Below are positions 34,331 through 42,876 of a stretch of DNA of 64,000 nt, piece after piece (the stretch's first letter is position 1; each line of letters begins with the position of its first letter). The position numbers were made by a program, and so were the translations under genes. This DNA is from an uncultured Eggerthella sp. (GTDB lineage: Bacteria > Actinomycetota > Coriobacteriia > Coriobacteriales > Eggerthellaceae): positions 103,298-167,297 of the forward strand of contig UQNZ01000003.1 of NCBI GenBank assembly GCA_900542525.1, written 5' to 3'. The notes below the pieces were generated by a model that saw nothing but the letters and a program-made list of their open reading frames with translations, did no database searches and was not told the origin of the DNA.

Positions 34331-35461
34331 TTAATACGGGCGTTCGACGATGATGCTGCGCAGCGTTTGAATGAGCTTCTCATTCTCTTCATGCGAGCGA
34401 ATGCATACTAAGAAATAACGATTCGCCTCGATGCCCGGAATGCCCGTAAGGTCGCGCAGACCAAAGCCTGCCGTTTGCAAACGCACGACCAGATCGGTCG
34501 CATCAGCAATGCCGAAATCACGCGCCGCACGCTCTTCAAGCGCGCACATGACGAAGTTAGCTTCTGAAGGGAACACTCGAATGCCTGGAATGAGACTGAG
34601 CATGCATTGCACCCAGGGAATCTCCTTATCGATGAGCGTGTTGGTGCGCTCCTGGTAATCTCCAAGATACGGAAGCTGTTGCGCCACGATCTCATGGAAC
34701 ATGCCAATAGAGGTGCCATCGGTGAATTGACGGATGAGCTTGATGGTGTCGGGGTGCCCGATCGCATAGCTAAGCGGGATGCCCGGCATGCCGAGCTCTT
34801 CGGAGAGATTGCGAATGACAATGAGGTTCTCTTGCTTGTAAGCACGCGTAACGAACGAATCGCCGCCCATGGTGAGCGTGACGCTGCTTTCGTCCACGAT
34901 GACCCAGTTGCAATGATCGATATAGCGATCGAGCGTACGCTCTGAGAGCAAACGCGCACACGGGAAACTGGGATTGCCCAGCACCGCAGCCTCGAATCGC
35001 ACACCATTCTGCACGGCAACCTGAGGCTCGACCGCAGAAAGCGAGTACGCATTCATGAGCTTGACCGGATTGTGGCCAACATTGGCAACAGCAAGATAGT
35101 ATTCAGTAGGTGCCGGCGTAGGTATGCCCACATTGCACGGACGATACGCTTGCGCGATGTCGGCTATGAGCGCTGAAGGGCTCGTGCCCACCAGAAAGCA
35201 CTCGGGAGAGATCTCGTAGTAGCGCGCTAGATTGTTGCTCAGATGTACGCCTGCTTTATCAGGCCTGAACGTCATCGCTCCTTCAGCAATAGCAGAAGCG
35301 ATGGCATCTTTGATGCGCTCGGGAGTACCAAGCGGATTGGCGGTACAGGAGAAATCGTGCCAGTCGATTTCTGCACGGATGTCATACGGTAGAGTGGTGT
35401 CCTCATTCGAGGCACGATCCTGTCCCCCGATAACATCTGTCAAAACGTTGAAACTTGGCAT
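34331..35461 (-). CDS. HisC/CobD-like fold-type I aminotransferase homologue, probably catalytically inactive
   Basis: A 376-residue protein aligned with histidinol-phosphate aminotransferase and CobD-type threonine-phosphate decarboxylase along its whole length: SCTANPLGTPERI, a shortened VIVDES, IRNLSEELGMPGIPLSYAIG and C-terminal VCIRSHEENEKLI. At the position of the PLP Schiff-base lysine (SKAFG in HisC) it has Glu221 in SEELG. The RxGY arginine that holds the PLP phosphate is Pro229. The codons are clear (TCC GAA GAG CTC), so this is not a reading problem. It is likely a pseudoenzyme or binding protein. The neighbours (degV, dinB) give no functional hint. Confidence 0.8.
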   Translation of the reverse strand: MPSFNVLTDVIGGQDRASNEDTTLPYDIRAEIDWHDFSCTANPLGTPERIKDAIASAIAEGAMTFRPDKAGVHLSNNLARYYEISPECFLVGTSPSALIADIAQAYRPCNVGIPTPAPTEYYLAVANVGHNPVKLMNAYSLSAVEPQVAVQNGVRFEAAVLGNPSFPCARLLSERTLDRYIDHCNWVIVDESSVTLTMGGDSFVTRAYKQENLIVIRNLSEELGMPGIPLSYAIGHPDTIKLIRQFTDGTSIGMFHEIVAQQLPYLGDYQERTNTLIDKEIPWVQCMLSLIPGIRVFPSEANFVMCALEERAARDFGIADATDLVVRLQTAGFGLRDLTGIPGIEANRYFLVCIRSHEENEKLIQTLRSIIVERPY

Positions 35462-35537
35462 ACACCAATGCTTTCTTGAATCCTATAAATACCGCGAAGC
35501 ATTACCCTAACACATAAACACAACCTTGCGTGCATGT

Positions 35538-35549
35538 TAGACTGACTTT
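35538..35549 (+). promoter_or_regulatory. Candidate -10 box for a leaderless dinB transcript
   Basis: TAGACT at 35538-35543 lies exactly six bases before the GTG start of dinB, and no Shine-Dalgarno is present. Transcription would begin at the start codon. The -35 region is weak. Confidence 0.4.
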
Positions 35550-36842
35550 GTGGCAAATAATCTATCGACAGATTCTACCGATTTGAAAGAATGGCGCGGA
35601 CCTGCGATCTTGCTCGTGGATCTTGATGCGTTCTTCGCTTCCGTTGAGCAGCACGATCACCCCGAGTGGCGCGGCAAGCCGGTCATCGTAGGGGGTGATC
35701 CCACCAAACGCGGCGTGGTCTCGACCGCCTCTTATGAAGCACGCAAATACGGCGTGCATTCCGCCATGCCCTCGAGCACCGCGGCGCGCCTGTGCCCCAA
35801 CGCCATTTGGACAGCAGGCCGACATGAGCGCTATGCAGAAGTATCACAGCAGGTCATGGATATACTGCAAAGCTATTCTCCTCACTTGCAGCAAGTGAGC
35901 GTAGACGAGGCATTCCTTGATGTAAGCCCTACGCGCGTTAATAGGACCCACCCCGTGAAGATCGCTCGTGAGATCCAACAGCGCGTCGATGAGCTGGGCA
36001 TCACCTGCTCGATCGGTGTTGGCACCTCGAAGGCAGTGAGCAAAATCGCATCCGATCTTGATAAACCCCATGGCATAACGGTCGTCTATCCAGGGACTGA
36101 ACGAGCTTTCCTCGCACCGCTTCCCGTGGGTTCAATGAGCGGCATCGGACCTGTAGCGCAGAAGCAGCTGAAGACCTATCGCATCCACACGCTTGGAGAA
36201 CTTGCAGAAGCAGATATGGGCATTCTGAAGAACGTATTCGGCAAGAATGCCCAGAAGATACGCGACCGCGCGCTTGGCATCGATACCCCGGTCCTAGAAG
36301 AGCGCGAGCCAGCAAAATCGGTCTCGAACGAGATCAGCGTAGCGGTGAGCTTAGATAATCGCCATGACATCGAATCACTCATCGCTTCAGCGGCACACAA
36401 AGTAGGAAGGCGTCTGCGCAAGAAAGGCCTTGAAGGCACTACGCTTCATCTGAAAGTGCGCTACGAGAATCTGAAGATCCATACCTGCCAGCGAAAGATA
36501 GCCAACCTAGGCACCAATGAGCTCACGTGGCTTCCTCAACTCTATGACATGCTCGATGAAGTATGGAACCCAGGAATACAATTACGCCTGGTGGGAGTAG
36601 GTGTGAGCGGGTTTGACGGATCTGCCGTACAGGAGCGTCTTTTCCAAGACAACCTCAACGAGAAGCATGCCACTTCCCCGCTTCTTGCTCATGCTGAAGA
36701 AAAAGCGGCGCTGCTTGATGCAAAAGACTTGATCGCAGAGAAGTTTGGCGACCACTCGCTGCGTTTCGGACACGAGATCGCTTCACGCGAACGAACGACA
36801 CGCAGCTCGTCGAACAACCCTACCGAATATCTCGATCGGTAG
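35550..36842 (+). CDS. dinB: DNA polymerase IV (Y family)
   Basis: A 430-residue translesion polymerase with the catalytic motifs VDLDAFFASVEQ (about residues 23-34) and SVDEAFLDVSPT, the helix-hairpin-helix region MSGIGPVAQKQLKTYRIHTL, and a little-finger domain. It copies damaged templates at low fidelity. The GTG start at 35550 has no ribosome-binding site but a -10-like TAGACT six bases ahead. The C-terminus lacks an obvious beta-clamp peptide of canonical form. Confidence 0.92.
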   Translation: MANNLSTDSTDLKEWRGPAILLVDLDAFFASVEQHDHPEWRGKPVIVGGDPTKRGVVSTASYEARKYGVHSAMPSSTAARLCPNAIWTAGRHERYAEVSQQVMDILQSYSPHLQQVSVDEAFLDVSPTRVNRTHPVKIAREIQQRVDELGITCSIGVGTSKAVSKIASDLDKPHGITVVYPGTERAFLAPLPVGSMSGIGPVAQKQLKTYRIHTLGELAEADMGILKNVFGKNAQKIRDRALGIDTPVLEEREPAKSVSNEISVAVSLDNRHDIESLIASAAHKVGRRLRKKGLEGTTLHLKVRYENLKIHTCQRKIANLGTNELTWLPQLYDMLDEVWNPGIQLRLVGVGVSGFDGSAVQERLFQDNLNEKHATSPLLAHAEEKAALLDAKDLIAEKFGDHSLRFGHEIASRERTTRSSSNNPTEYLDR

Positions 36843-36905
36843 CCGAACGCGACCTTCGCACTGATTGATCGCTAGTCACGCACAATACTGTACGCCGCTT
36901 GGTCG

Positions 36906-37925
36906 CTAGTTGAACTTGAATACGCGTTGAGCGATACGATACCCATGAAGGGCGACCCACCTTCCCAAGACCGTCGGTAGGTTGGTTGAAAGATTCAAGA
37001 AGGTCTTGCGCAACTGACGATAAGAACGCGGGTTCGCTTCGCGCAAATAAACCCAGAGTCCTTTGCGTTTCTCTTCATTCTCGGGCGTATCCTCCATACG
37101 TAAGAATACTGAACAGATGCAGAGCATCATCGAGAGATAGTTGTAGAGGTAATGCTGGAGCTTCTTGTTCTCGATCGCATCCAGATCGACCGCATCGATC
37201 ATCTCCTTCGTGATGCGAAGCTGCTGGTCGATACGAGATAGCATGACCTTTTCGTTGACCGACTGATCTTCGCGCCCGATGAAATAACGATAGGCGTCGA
37301 CATCGAAATACACCATCGATTTCACATGTGCAAGCGGCACATACACGAAGATATTGTCAACATAGAAGCAGTGGTGCGGAAGCTTAAGACCGATCTCTTT
37401 CAGAAGCGCTGTGCGGTAAATGACCGAATGCATCAAGAGATACTGCGAAAGATGAAAATGCCCGATATCATCCCAGGTGAAGATGCGATTCTCAGGAAAT
37501 ACATTGCGATATCCCATCGAAACGCTCTTGCCTTCATAGACTTTCTCGTAAACATAATTCGAAATGACCAGATCGGTCGGCTCAGCAAGGTCTACCTGCG
37601 AGCGAATGAAGGCCATGATAGTCTCCAAGGCTTCTTCGTCAAGCCAATCGTCGGAATCAACCACCTTGAAGTAGAGACCTTCAGCTGCAGCAAGGCCGGC
37701 ATTCACCGCACCCCCATGCCCAGCGTTTTCCTGATGGATCGCACGGATCACATTCGGATGTTCAGCCACAAGGCGATCGCAGATCTCCGCAGTGTTATCC
37801 TTCGTAGAACCATCGTCAACGAGGATGATCTCGATATCGTCACCCAGAGGCAACAATGAATACACGCATTTTTCCATATAGTCTGCCGAGTTGAAACACG
37901 GCACGGCAAAGGAGATTATCTTCAT
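36906..37925 (-). CDS. Family 2 glycosyltransferase
   Basis: A 339-residue GT-A fold enzyme with FAVPCFNSADYMEKCVYSLL, the nucleotide-sugar site IEIILVDDGSTKDNT and the metal-binding VVDSDDWLDEEALE (DxD). GT2 enzymes transfer sugars to lipids, wall polymers or capsules. No polysaccharide operon is visible here, so the acceptor is unknown. It is convergent with dinB and divergent from pta. Confidence 0.88.
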   Translation of the reverse strand: MKIISFAVPCFNSADYMEKCVYSLLPLGDDIEIILVDDGSTKDNTAEICDRLVAEHPNVIRAIHQENAGHGGAVNAGLAAAEGLYFKVVDSDDWLDEEALETIMAFIRSQVDLAEPTDLVISNYVYEKVYEGKSVSMGYRNVFPENRIFTWDDIGHFHLSQYLLMHSVIYRTALLKEIGLKLPHHCFYVDNIFVYVPLAHVKSMVYFDVDAYRYFIGREDQSVNEKVMLSRIDQQLRITKEMIDAVDLDAIENKKLQHYLYNYLSMMLCICSVFLRMEDTPENEEKRKGLWVYLREANPRSYRQLRKTFLNLSTNLPTVLGRWVALHGYRIAQRVFKFN

Positions 37926-38067
37926 CTATGAACAACCTTCTGAATGATCATGGTGATTGCTGCTACTTTAATACGGTTAATTCAACCGAGTGACCATTAT
38001 CACTCGATTTTACAGGTATTCGGTTGCTATTATGAACCCAACAGAAAAACTCTTGAAAGGATCATGC

Positions 38068-39057
38068 ATGGCCTCGTTCATTGACACTCTGATCGACCGC
38101 GCCAAAGCGGACAAGAAGACCATCGTTCTGCCCGAAGGAAACGATGAGCGCATCCTCGAAGCAGCGCAAGAAGCGCTTGCACAGGGAATCGCGAACATCA
38201 TCATCTTGGGCGATGCTGATGAGATTGCTGCAAAAGGCTACAACCTTGAAGCCGCTACGATCATCGATCCTGCAACTTCCGATAAGCAAGAAGAATTCGC
38301 AAATCTCCTCTACGAACTGCGCAAGGCGAAGGGCATGACCCCTGAAGAAGCAAAAGAGCTGGTGAAGGACCCGATTCACTTCGCCGTGCTCATGGTGAAG
38401 AGCGGTATGTGCGATGGTCTGGTAGGCGGCGCTTGCCACGCCACCATCAAGATCCTCTCCCCGTCCTTGAAGATCATCAAGACGGCACCGGGCGAGCCTA
38501 TGGTAAGCTCCTTCTTCATCATGGATGTTCCGGGTAGCAAATTCGGCGAGAACGGACTTTTCCTGTTCGCCGACTGCGCGCTTGAGATCCAGCCTACTAG
38601 CGAAAAGCTCGCTCACATCGCAAACCAGACCGACAAGTCCTTCAAGCGCCTGATCGGCGATGATCCGCGTATCGCGCTGCTCTCTCATTCCTCACATGGT
38701 AGCGCCGTGAACGACGATTCCACGAAGGTTGTGAAGGCTGTCGAATACATCCGCGAGAACTATCCCGACATCGTTGCCGATGGCGAGCTTCAGCTCGATG
38801 CAGCTATCGTTCCTGAGCTGGGCGCTTCCAAAGCACCGAATTCCCCGGTTGCCGGCAAGGCGAACGTACTCATCTTCCCCGACCTGGATGCAGCGAACAT
38901 CGGCTACAAGCTGGTCCAGCGTTTGGGTGGTGCAAAGGCTTACGGCCCCGTGCTGCAAGGCCTCGCTGCTCCCGTGAACGATCTTTCCCGTGGCTGCACC
39001 GCCGAAGACGTGGTGGGTGTTATCGCCATCACCTGTGTCCAAGCACAGACGATGTAG
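38068..39057 (+). CDS. pta: Phosphate acetyltransferase
   Basis: A 329-residue enzyme of the PTA/PTB family: TIVLPEGNDERILEAAQEAL at the start, MCDGLVGGACHATIKIL in the middle, and NVLIFPDLDAANIGYKLVQR towards the end. It exchanges acetyl-CoA and phosphate for acetyl phosphate, the step that precedes ATP formation by acetate kinase. In this window it complements the CoA-ester-forming Ior/PaaK genes. The frame is open 26 codons upstream, but the ATG at 38068 has GAAAGGA at good distance. A terminator follows. No ackA is visible. Confidence 0.95.
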   Translation: MASFIDTLIDRAKADKKTIVLPEGNDERILEAAQEALAQGIANIIILGDADEIAAKGYNLEAATIIDPATSDKQEEFANLLYELRKAKGMTPEEAKELVKDPIHFAVLMVKSGMCDGLVGGACHATIKILSPSLKIIKTAPGEPMVSSFFIMDVPGSKFGENGLFLFADCALEIQPTSEKLAHIANQTDKSFKRLIGDDPRIALLSHSSHGSAVNDDSTKVVKAVEYIRENYPDIVADGELQLDAAIVPELGASKAPNSPVAGKANVLIFPDLDAANIGYKLVQRLGGAKAYGPVLQGLAAPVNDLSRGCTAEDVVGVIAITCVQAQTM

Positions 39058-39086
39058 CTTATCTGCACATAGCAGCTTACAAACAG

Positions 39087-39121
39087 AAGACCAGCTAGTC
39101 ATAACGACTGGCTGGTCTTTT
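39087..39121 (+). terminator. Terminator of pta
   Basis: AAGACCAGC-T-AGTC pairs with GACT-G-GCTGGTCTT, followed by TTTT. It lies 30 bp behind the stop and just before the convergent holA end. Confidence 0.85.
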
Positions 39122-39151
39122 CATTACTCGAGATCCTTGAGAGACGAACGA

Positions 39152-40117
39152 CTACCTGCCGAGAGTGTCGATGAACCAATCGAGAAGCACATCGCGCGGT
39201 TCCGAGCCGCTCTTCATGGCAAGTTCGGCATCTTGCGCCGTGCTGAGCGCATGGATAAGTTGCGCCATGGTGTAGTTACGCGCTTGCTTCTCGAGCGTCT
39301 TCACACGCCAAGGCTGAATGCCCAGGACAGAGGCGATGTTCCCTGCCCCTCGCGCATTTAGCGCTCGCACGCTGATAAGATCGCGCACGCGTGAAACACA
39401 AAGTGAAATAAGCTGATAAGAAGACATCTTCTCCATGCGATTGTAGAGATAGATGCAACGTGAAAGATTCTTCATGCCGAACGCATCGAGGAATTCCCAC
39501 GGCTTGATCTCTGCCGTACGCGCTACAAGTGCGATAACCTCGTTCTGATTGACCGGATCATCGCCTCGATGCGCGAGCGCAAGTTTACGGATCTCGCTAT
39601 CGAGTGTAACCGTATTCGTACCTGCTAGATCGATGAGCGATGCTGCTGCACCTTCCGTAAAGGTAACCCCATGCGTAAGTGCCATCGAACGCACCACTGC
39701 GTTGAGATCCTTCGCCTGGAACGGTGCGCAATCGATCACCGCATCTTTCCCAAACCCGCTCACTGCCTTATACAGACGCGTATTCTTCGGCAGCTTCTGC
39801 GCGATGAGCGCCAAAACAGTAGTCTGAGAAGGTGAAGCAAGATAAGAGATGAGTGCTTCCGCATCAGCTTTGCGCAGCTTATCGACGTTGTTCACCTGAA
39901 CCAGGCGCACTTCGCTTGCGAACGGCAGCGTATTCGCTGCCGCAACGATCTCTTCACCTGTCGCCTTCTCACCTGAGAACACATCGGAATTGAACGCAAG
40001 ATCACCGTAGGTTGAGATACGCTTGCGCAAACGCTTAACGACCGTTTCGCGCTTAAGTTCGTCTTCACCACTGATGAGGTAGACCGGAAGCAAAGGATTG
40101 TTCTTCTTAGATGCCAT
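39152..40117 (-). CDS. holA: DNA polymerase III delta subunit
   Basis: A 321-residue clamp-loader subunit starting MASKKNNPLLPVYLISGEDE, with NTLPFASEVRLVQVNNVDKL and a C-terminal helical domain (QPWRVKTLEKQARNYTMAQL). It opens the sliding clamp together with gamma and delta-prime. The ATG at 40117 has no Shine-Dalgarno but a TACAAT box six bases upstream, so a leaderless transcript is likely. It commonly follows comEC in Gram-positive and actinobacterial genomes. Here a ~420 bp structured region separates them. Confidence 0.9.
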   Translation of the reverse strand: MASKKNNPLLPVYLISGEDELKRETVVKRLRKRISTYGDLAFNSDVFSGEKATGEEIVAAANTLPFASEVRLVQVNNVDKLRKADAEALISYLASPSQTTVLALIAQKLPKNTRLYKAVSGFGKDAVIDCAPFQAKDLNAVVRSMALTHGVTFTEGAAASLIDLAGTNTVTLDSEIRKLALAHRGDDPVNQNEVIALVARTAEIKPWEFLDAFGMKNLSRCIYLYNRMEKMSSYQLISLCVSRVRDLISVRALNARGAGNIASVLGIQPWRVKTLEKQARNYTMAQLIHALSTAQDAELAMKSGSEPRDVLLDWFIDTLGR

Positions 40118-40129
40118 GTTGCTATTGTA
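40118..40129 (-). promoter_or_regulatory. Candidate -10 box for a leaderless holA transcript
   Basis: The minus strand reads TACAAT (40129-40124), then six bases, then the holA ATG. There is no ribosome-binding site. The spacing equals that in front of dinB. Confidence 0.5.
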
Positions 40130-40161
40130 ACGTACTCCACCCGTTTGACTAAAGAGACCAC

Positions 40162-40335
40162 TCATGGCTCGATCAGCCAAGAGGATGAGACACGAGGTTC
40201 CTCGCTTCCCTGTTCGCGCATCTGCTTCGCGGACGCGCTCATGCGTCGCTGCTTCGCTCGGGTTTTATTAATTATGAATTTAGTCGGCGAAGAGTCACCT
40301 CGCTGCCTCACCCTCTTGGCTGATCGAGCCCATGA
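40162..40335. ncRNA. Long-hairpin element, first module (holA-comEC intergenic)
   Basis: The arms 40162-40183 and 40313-40335 pair almost perfectly: CTCGATCAGCCAAGAG with CTCTTGGCTGATCGAG (16 bp), plus TCATGG/CCATGA beyond one bulged C. Inside, TGAG/CTCA and CGAGGT/ACCTCG extend the stem with small internal loops to about 34 bp. The apex (about 40205-40290) holds further hairpins. No coding potential is present. The gene-free stretch is 419 bp. Strand of expression is unknown. Confidence 0.65.
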
Positions 40336-40342
40336 CCTGTGA

Positions 40343-40468
40343 GCTTATAGGGTCTGACCGGAGGGGAAGGCATGGACCGCTTGCGCAGCCGCAGTTGGTG
40401 TCTACGACGTTAACAGTAAGCGAGCAGCTGTAGGGCCATGCCTTCGCCAGAGGTCGGGCACTATAAGC
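40343..40468. ncRNA. Long-hairpin element, second module (holA-comEC intergenic)
   Basis: GCTTATAG (40343-40350) pairs with CTATAAGC (40461-40468). Inward, GACC/GGTC, GG/CC, GAAGG/CCTTC and CATGG/CCATG continue the stem with few mismatches to about 29 bp. The loop of ~60 bases contains CGCTT/AAGCG. It follows the first module by 7 bp and is followed by GCGTCTGCCCCTTGGGCG and the shared 19-base end motif. Confidence 0.62.
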
Positions 40469-40517
40469 GTCTGCCCCTTGGGCGTGCTGCTTGCGTGGGA
40501 TAGATGGGAAAAGGTGT

Positions 40518-40536
40518 CGAACGACCGGGTAGTTTG
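40518..40536. repeat. Shared 19-base end motif, copy 1 (next to comEC stop)
   Basis: CGAACGACCGGGTAGTTTG here is identical to 60074-60092. It touches the first base after the comEC stop codon. Upstream of it in both places lies a GCGTNNGCCCCTTG block at a distance of about 20-40 bases, so the two loci belong to one element family. Confidence 0.85.
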
Positions 40537-42873
40537 TCATCTTTTATTTTGAGAGTCTATGGTGATGGTGTCAGGCGAAAAGGTGCACACGACATCGCCG
40601 TCTTGATCGCTTCGATAGACCTCTGAGCCTACCGATTCCAAAGCATTAAGAGCATCATCGGTCGGATGCCCGTAGGAATTCTTCCCTACCCCAATCAAAG
40701 AGACTTTGGGGCTCAGCACGCGCGCAAGCTCGGGAGTGATCGCCTTGCGCGAACCATGGTGCCCAACCTTATAGAGATCGACCGGTTCGAGCAGATGCTC
40801 ATCTTTGAGCTCTTCCAATACCTCAGCTTCCGCGTCTCCGCAGAAGAGCCCTTTCCAATCTACTACCCCATCACCATCACAGTCGATACGCACGTTGAAA
40901 CAGATACTGTCTTCGTTGCCTCCTTCATGCTCAACCTGCACAGGAGCAATGATATGAAAGGTGAATATTCCCAACCGTATCGTGTCTCCCCTGTTCAGCT
41001 CCACTACCTTCTGCTCACCAACCATGTTTCTTACCAGCGAGACGAAGTCTTTCGCGCGATCATCCCCCATCTCATCAAGCCCTTCAGCGATGAACACCTG
41101 ATCGACCTCTACCACCCCGCCAAGCGCTTGCAAGTTCCCGCAATGATCATCATCCGGGTGTGTGATGAGCACAGCATCGATCTTCGAGATCCCATTGCGC
41201 GCGAGCGCCGCATAGAGCATCTCGGCTTCGTTGCCGGTATCCACGAGAAGCGTCTTTCCTTCGCTCATAAAGGCAAAGCTATCTCCCTGGCCAACATTGA
41301 GCATGACGATACGATCGCCTCGAGTACCTGCGTTCAGGAATAGGCAGCATACGATCATGAGCGCGCTCAGTACCACTGAACAAGCAGCCACGGCGCGTTT
41401 ATGCTGGGAGGGCCTTGGCCACCACACCCATAAGAGCGCTGCGAAGCCAAACGCGAGCGGAAAGGCAAAGCTTATCGTGGTTGAGATAGGGATCGATGCG
41501 AACGGAATCGCTTCGAATGCCGAGAAGAACGCAATGAGCCCATTCGTAGCCGCCGAAAGCAAGCCAAAGAGACCAGGCACGAATGACGCGACGAGCATCA
41601 CAGCAAATCCCATCATGAGCAAAAGCGACAGATAGGGCGTTGCAACGATATTGGCCAAAGGCGAAAGCAGAGGAACGAGCGAAAACTGCGCGGCACTAAT
41701 CGGAAGTGAGAATACCAACGCAGCTAGGGTCATGGAGATCGATTCGCGCGCGAATTGCGGAACGAACGGAAATAGATCTTGAAGCCATTCATTGAGCAGC
41801 GGCATGAACACCACGATACCAAGCGTAGCAGCAACTGAAAGCTGAAAGGAAAGCTGATAGACCACACTCGGATCGAATGCCACCATTGCCATGACCGTGA
41901 TGCCGAGCGCAGAGATCGATGAAGAACGCCGCTTTGCCAAAAGCGCGAACAAGGTAACGCCGCTCATGATGGCTGCACGAATACAGGAGACCGGAAACCC
42001 CACAAGCACCACATAGCTCACCAGAAAGAGCGTTTGCAGCGCAACAGAAAGCTTGCGGGGCACGCGCAGCTTCTTCAGGAGAAGCGTTACGAAACCAGTC
42101 ACGATCACAAGATGTGCTCCCGATACCGCCACGAGATGCGCAAGGCCTGCTACTTTGATGCTGTGGTAGAAGCTCGCATCGAAAAGCCCCGTGCGCTCCC
42201 CTAGAAGGATCGCACGCAAGAGCGTCTGCTCATCGCTTCCTGTACCGATGACTACAAGCAAGTGCTTACGAAGTTGGTACAAGGGCGAGAACAGCGTAGA
42301 GTTCTCAGATGCTTGAAAGCCACTCACACTTCCTGAGAATGCGATGTTCTTTTGATCATAGTAGGCAAGGTATTCGTCCTTAGGAGCGCTGAGCACGCAA
42401 TCAGCTTCAAGAGCATCTCCGCTATAGAGCTCTACCTTTTCGTTGGTGAACAGCATCACCCGTTTGCCCGCCTGTGGCCCTGACGAGATGGTCGCGATCA
42501 ATTGCGAACCAAACGTCGACTCTTTTGCATCTTCAGAGAGCTCGAACACATAGTGCTCGCTCCCCGGACTCGCTTCATCACGCGCATGATCGAGCGTAAG
42601 CAGCTGAACGATCCCCAGAAGAGCGCCAATGAACACGAACGCTAACGCCCAATGAACGAGATCCTTACGCTTGAAGAAGAGCACCGCAAGCACCCCAGCT
42701 GCAAGAACAGCCCCTCCCACAGCCAGCAAGTGCAGGTACTCAGGAGGAATAAAAGCGTAGAGCCATTCTCCCGTGAACACGCCCACCACAGAAGCAGCAG
42801 CAAGCACGCAGGGAGCAGGGATAGAAGGGCGCATCGATTGGAGCGGGCGCCTTCGTTCGCAGATTCGACGCAT
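40537..42873 (-). CDS. comEC: DNA internalization protein ComEC/Rec2
   Basis: A 778-residue membrane protein with an N-terminal membrane and OB-like region, the central competence domain (LVAVSGAHLVIVTGFVTLLL, then GFPVSCIRAAIMSGVTLFAL), and a C-terminal metallo-beta-lactamase-like domain with ITHPDDDHCGNL and KVGHHGSRKAI. It forms the channel for single-stranded DNA uptake in natural transformation. It starts 3 bp behind comEA. Its presence intact with comEA suggests retained DNA-uptake capacity. Pilus genes are not in this window. Confidence 0.93.
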   Translation of the reverse strand: MRRICERRRPLQSMRPSIPAPCVLAAASVVGVFTGEWLYAFIPPEYLHLLAVGGAVLAAGVLAVLFFKRKDLVHWALAFVFIGALLGIVQLLTLDHARDEASPGSEHYVFELSEDAKESTFGSQLIATISSGPQAGKRVMLFTNEKVELYSGDALEADCVLSAPKDEYLAYYDQKNIAFSGSVSGFQASENSTLFSPLYQLRKHLLVVIGTGSDEQTLLRAILLGERTGLFDASFYHSIKVAGLAHLVAVSGAHLVIVTGFVTLLLKKLRVPRKLSVALQTLFLVSYVVLVGFPVSCIRAAIMSGVTLFALLAKRRSSSISALGITVMAMVAFDPSVVYQLSFQLSVAATLGIVVFMPLLNEWLQDLFPFVPQFARESISMTLAALVFSLPISAAQFSLVPLLSPLANIVATPYLSLLLMMGFAVMLVASFVPGLFGLLSAATNGLIAFFSAFEAIPFASIPISTTISFAFPLAFGFAALLWVWWPRPSQHKRAVAACSVVLSALMIVCCLFLNAGTRGDRIVMLNVGQGDSFAFMSEGKTLLVDTGNEAEMLYAALARNGISKIDAVLITHPDDDHCGNLQALGGVVEVDQVFIAEGLDEMGDDRAKDFVSLVRNMVGEQKVVELNRGDTIRLGIFTFHIIAPVQVEHEGGNEDSICFNVRIDCDGDGVVDWKGLFCGDAEAEVLEELKDEHLLEPVDLYKVGHHGSRKAITPELARVLSPKVSLIGVGKNSYGHPTDDALNALESVGSEVYRSDQDGDVVCTFSPDTITIDSQNKR

Positions 42874-42876
42874 GGA

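Noticed and set aside
38005..38033. Possible pta promoter with TATTAT as -10
   Set aside because: The -35 candidates TTTACA (13-bp spacing) and CGATTT (17-bp spacing) do not give a convincing pair.
40140..40540. Group II intron or retron RNA in the holA-comEC gap
   Set aside because: There is no reverse transcriptase gene, no domain V-like hairpin and no GUGYG-type 5' end.
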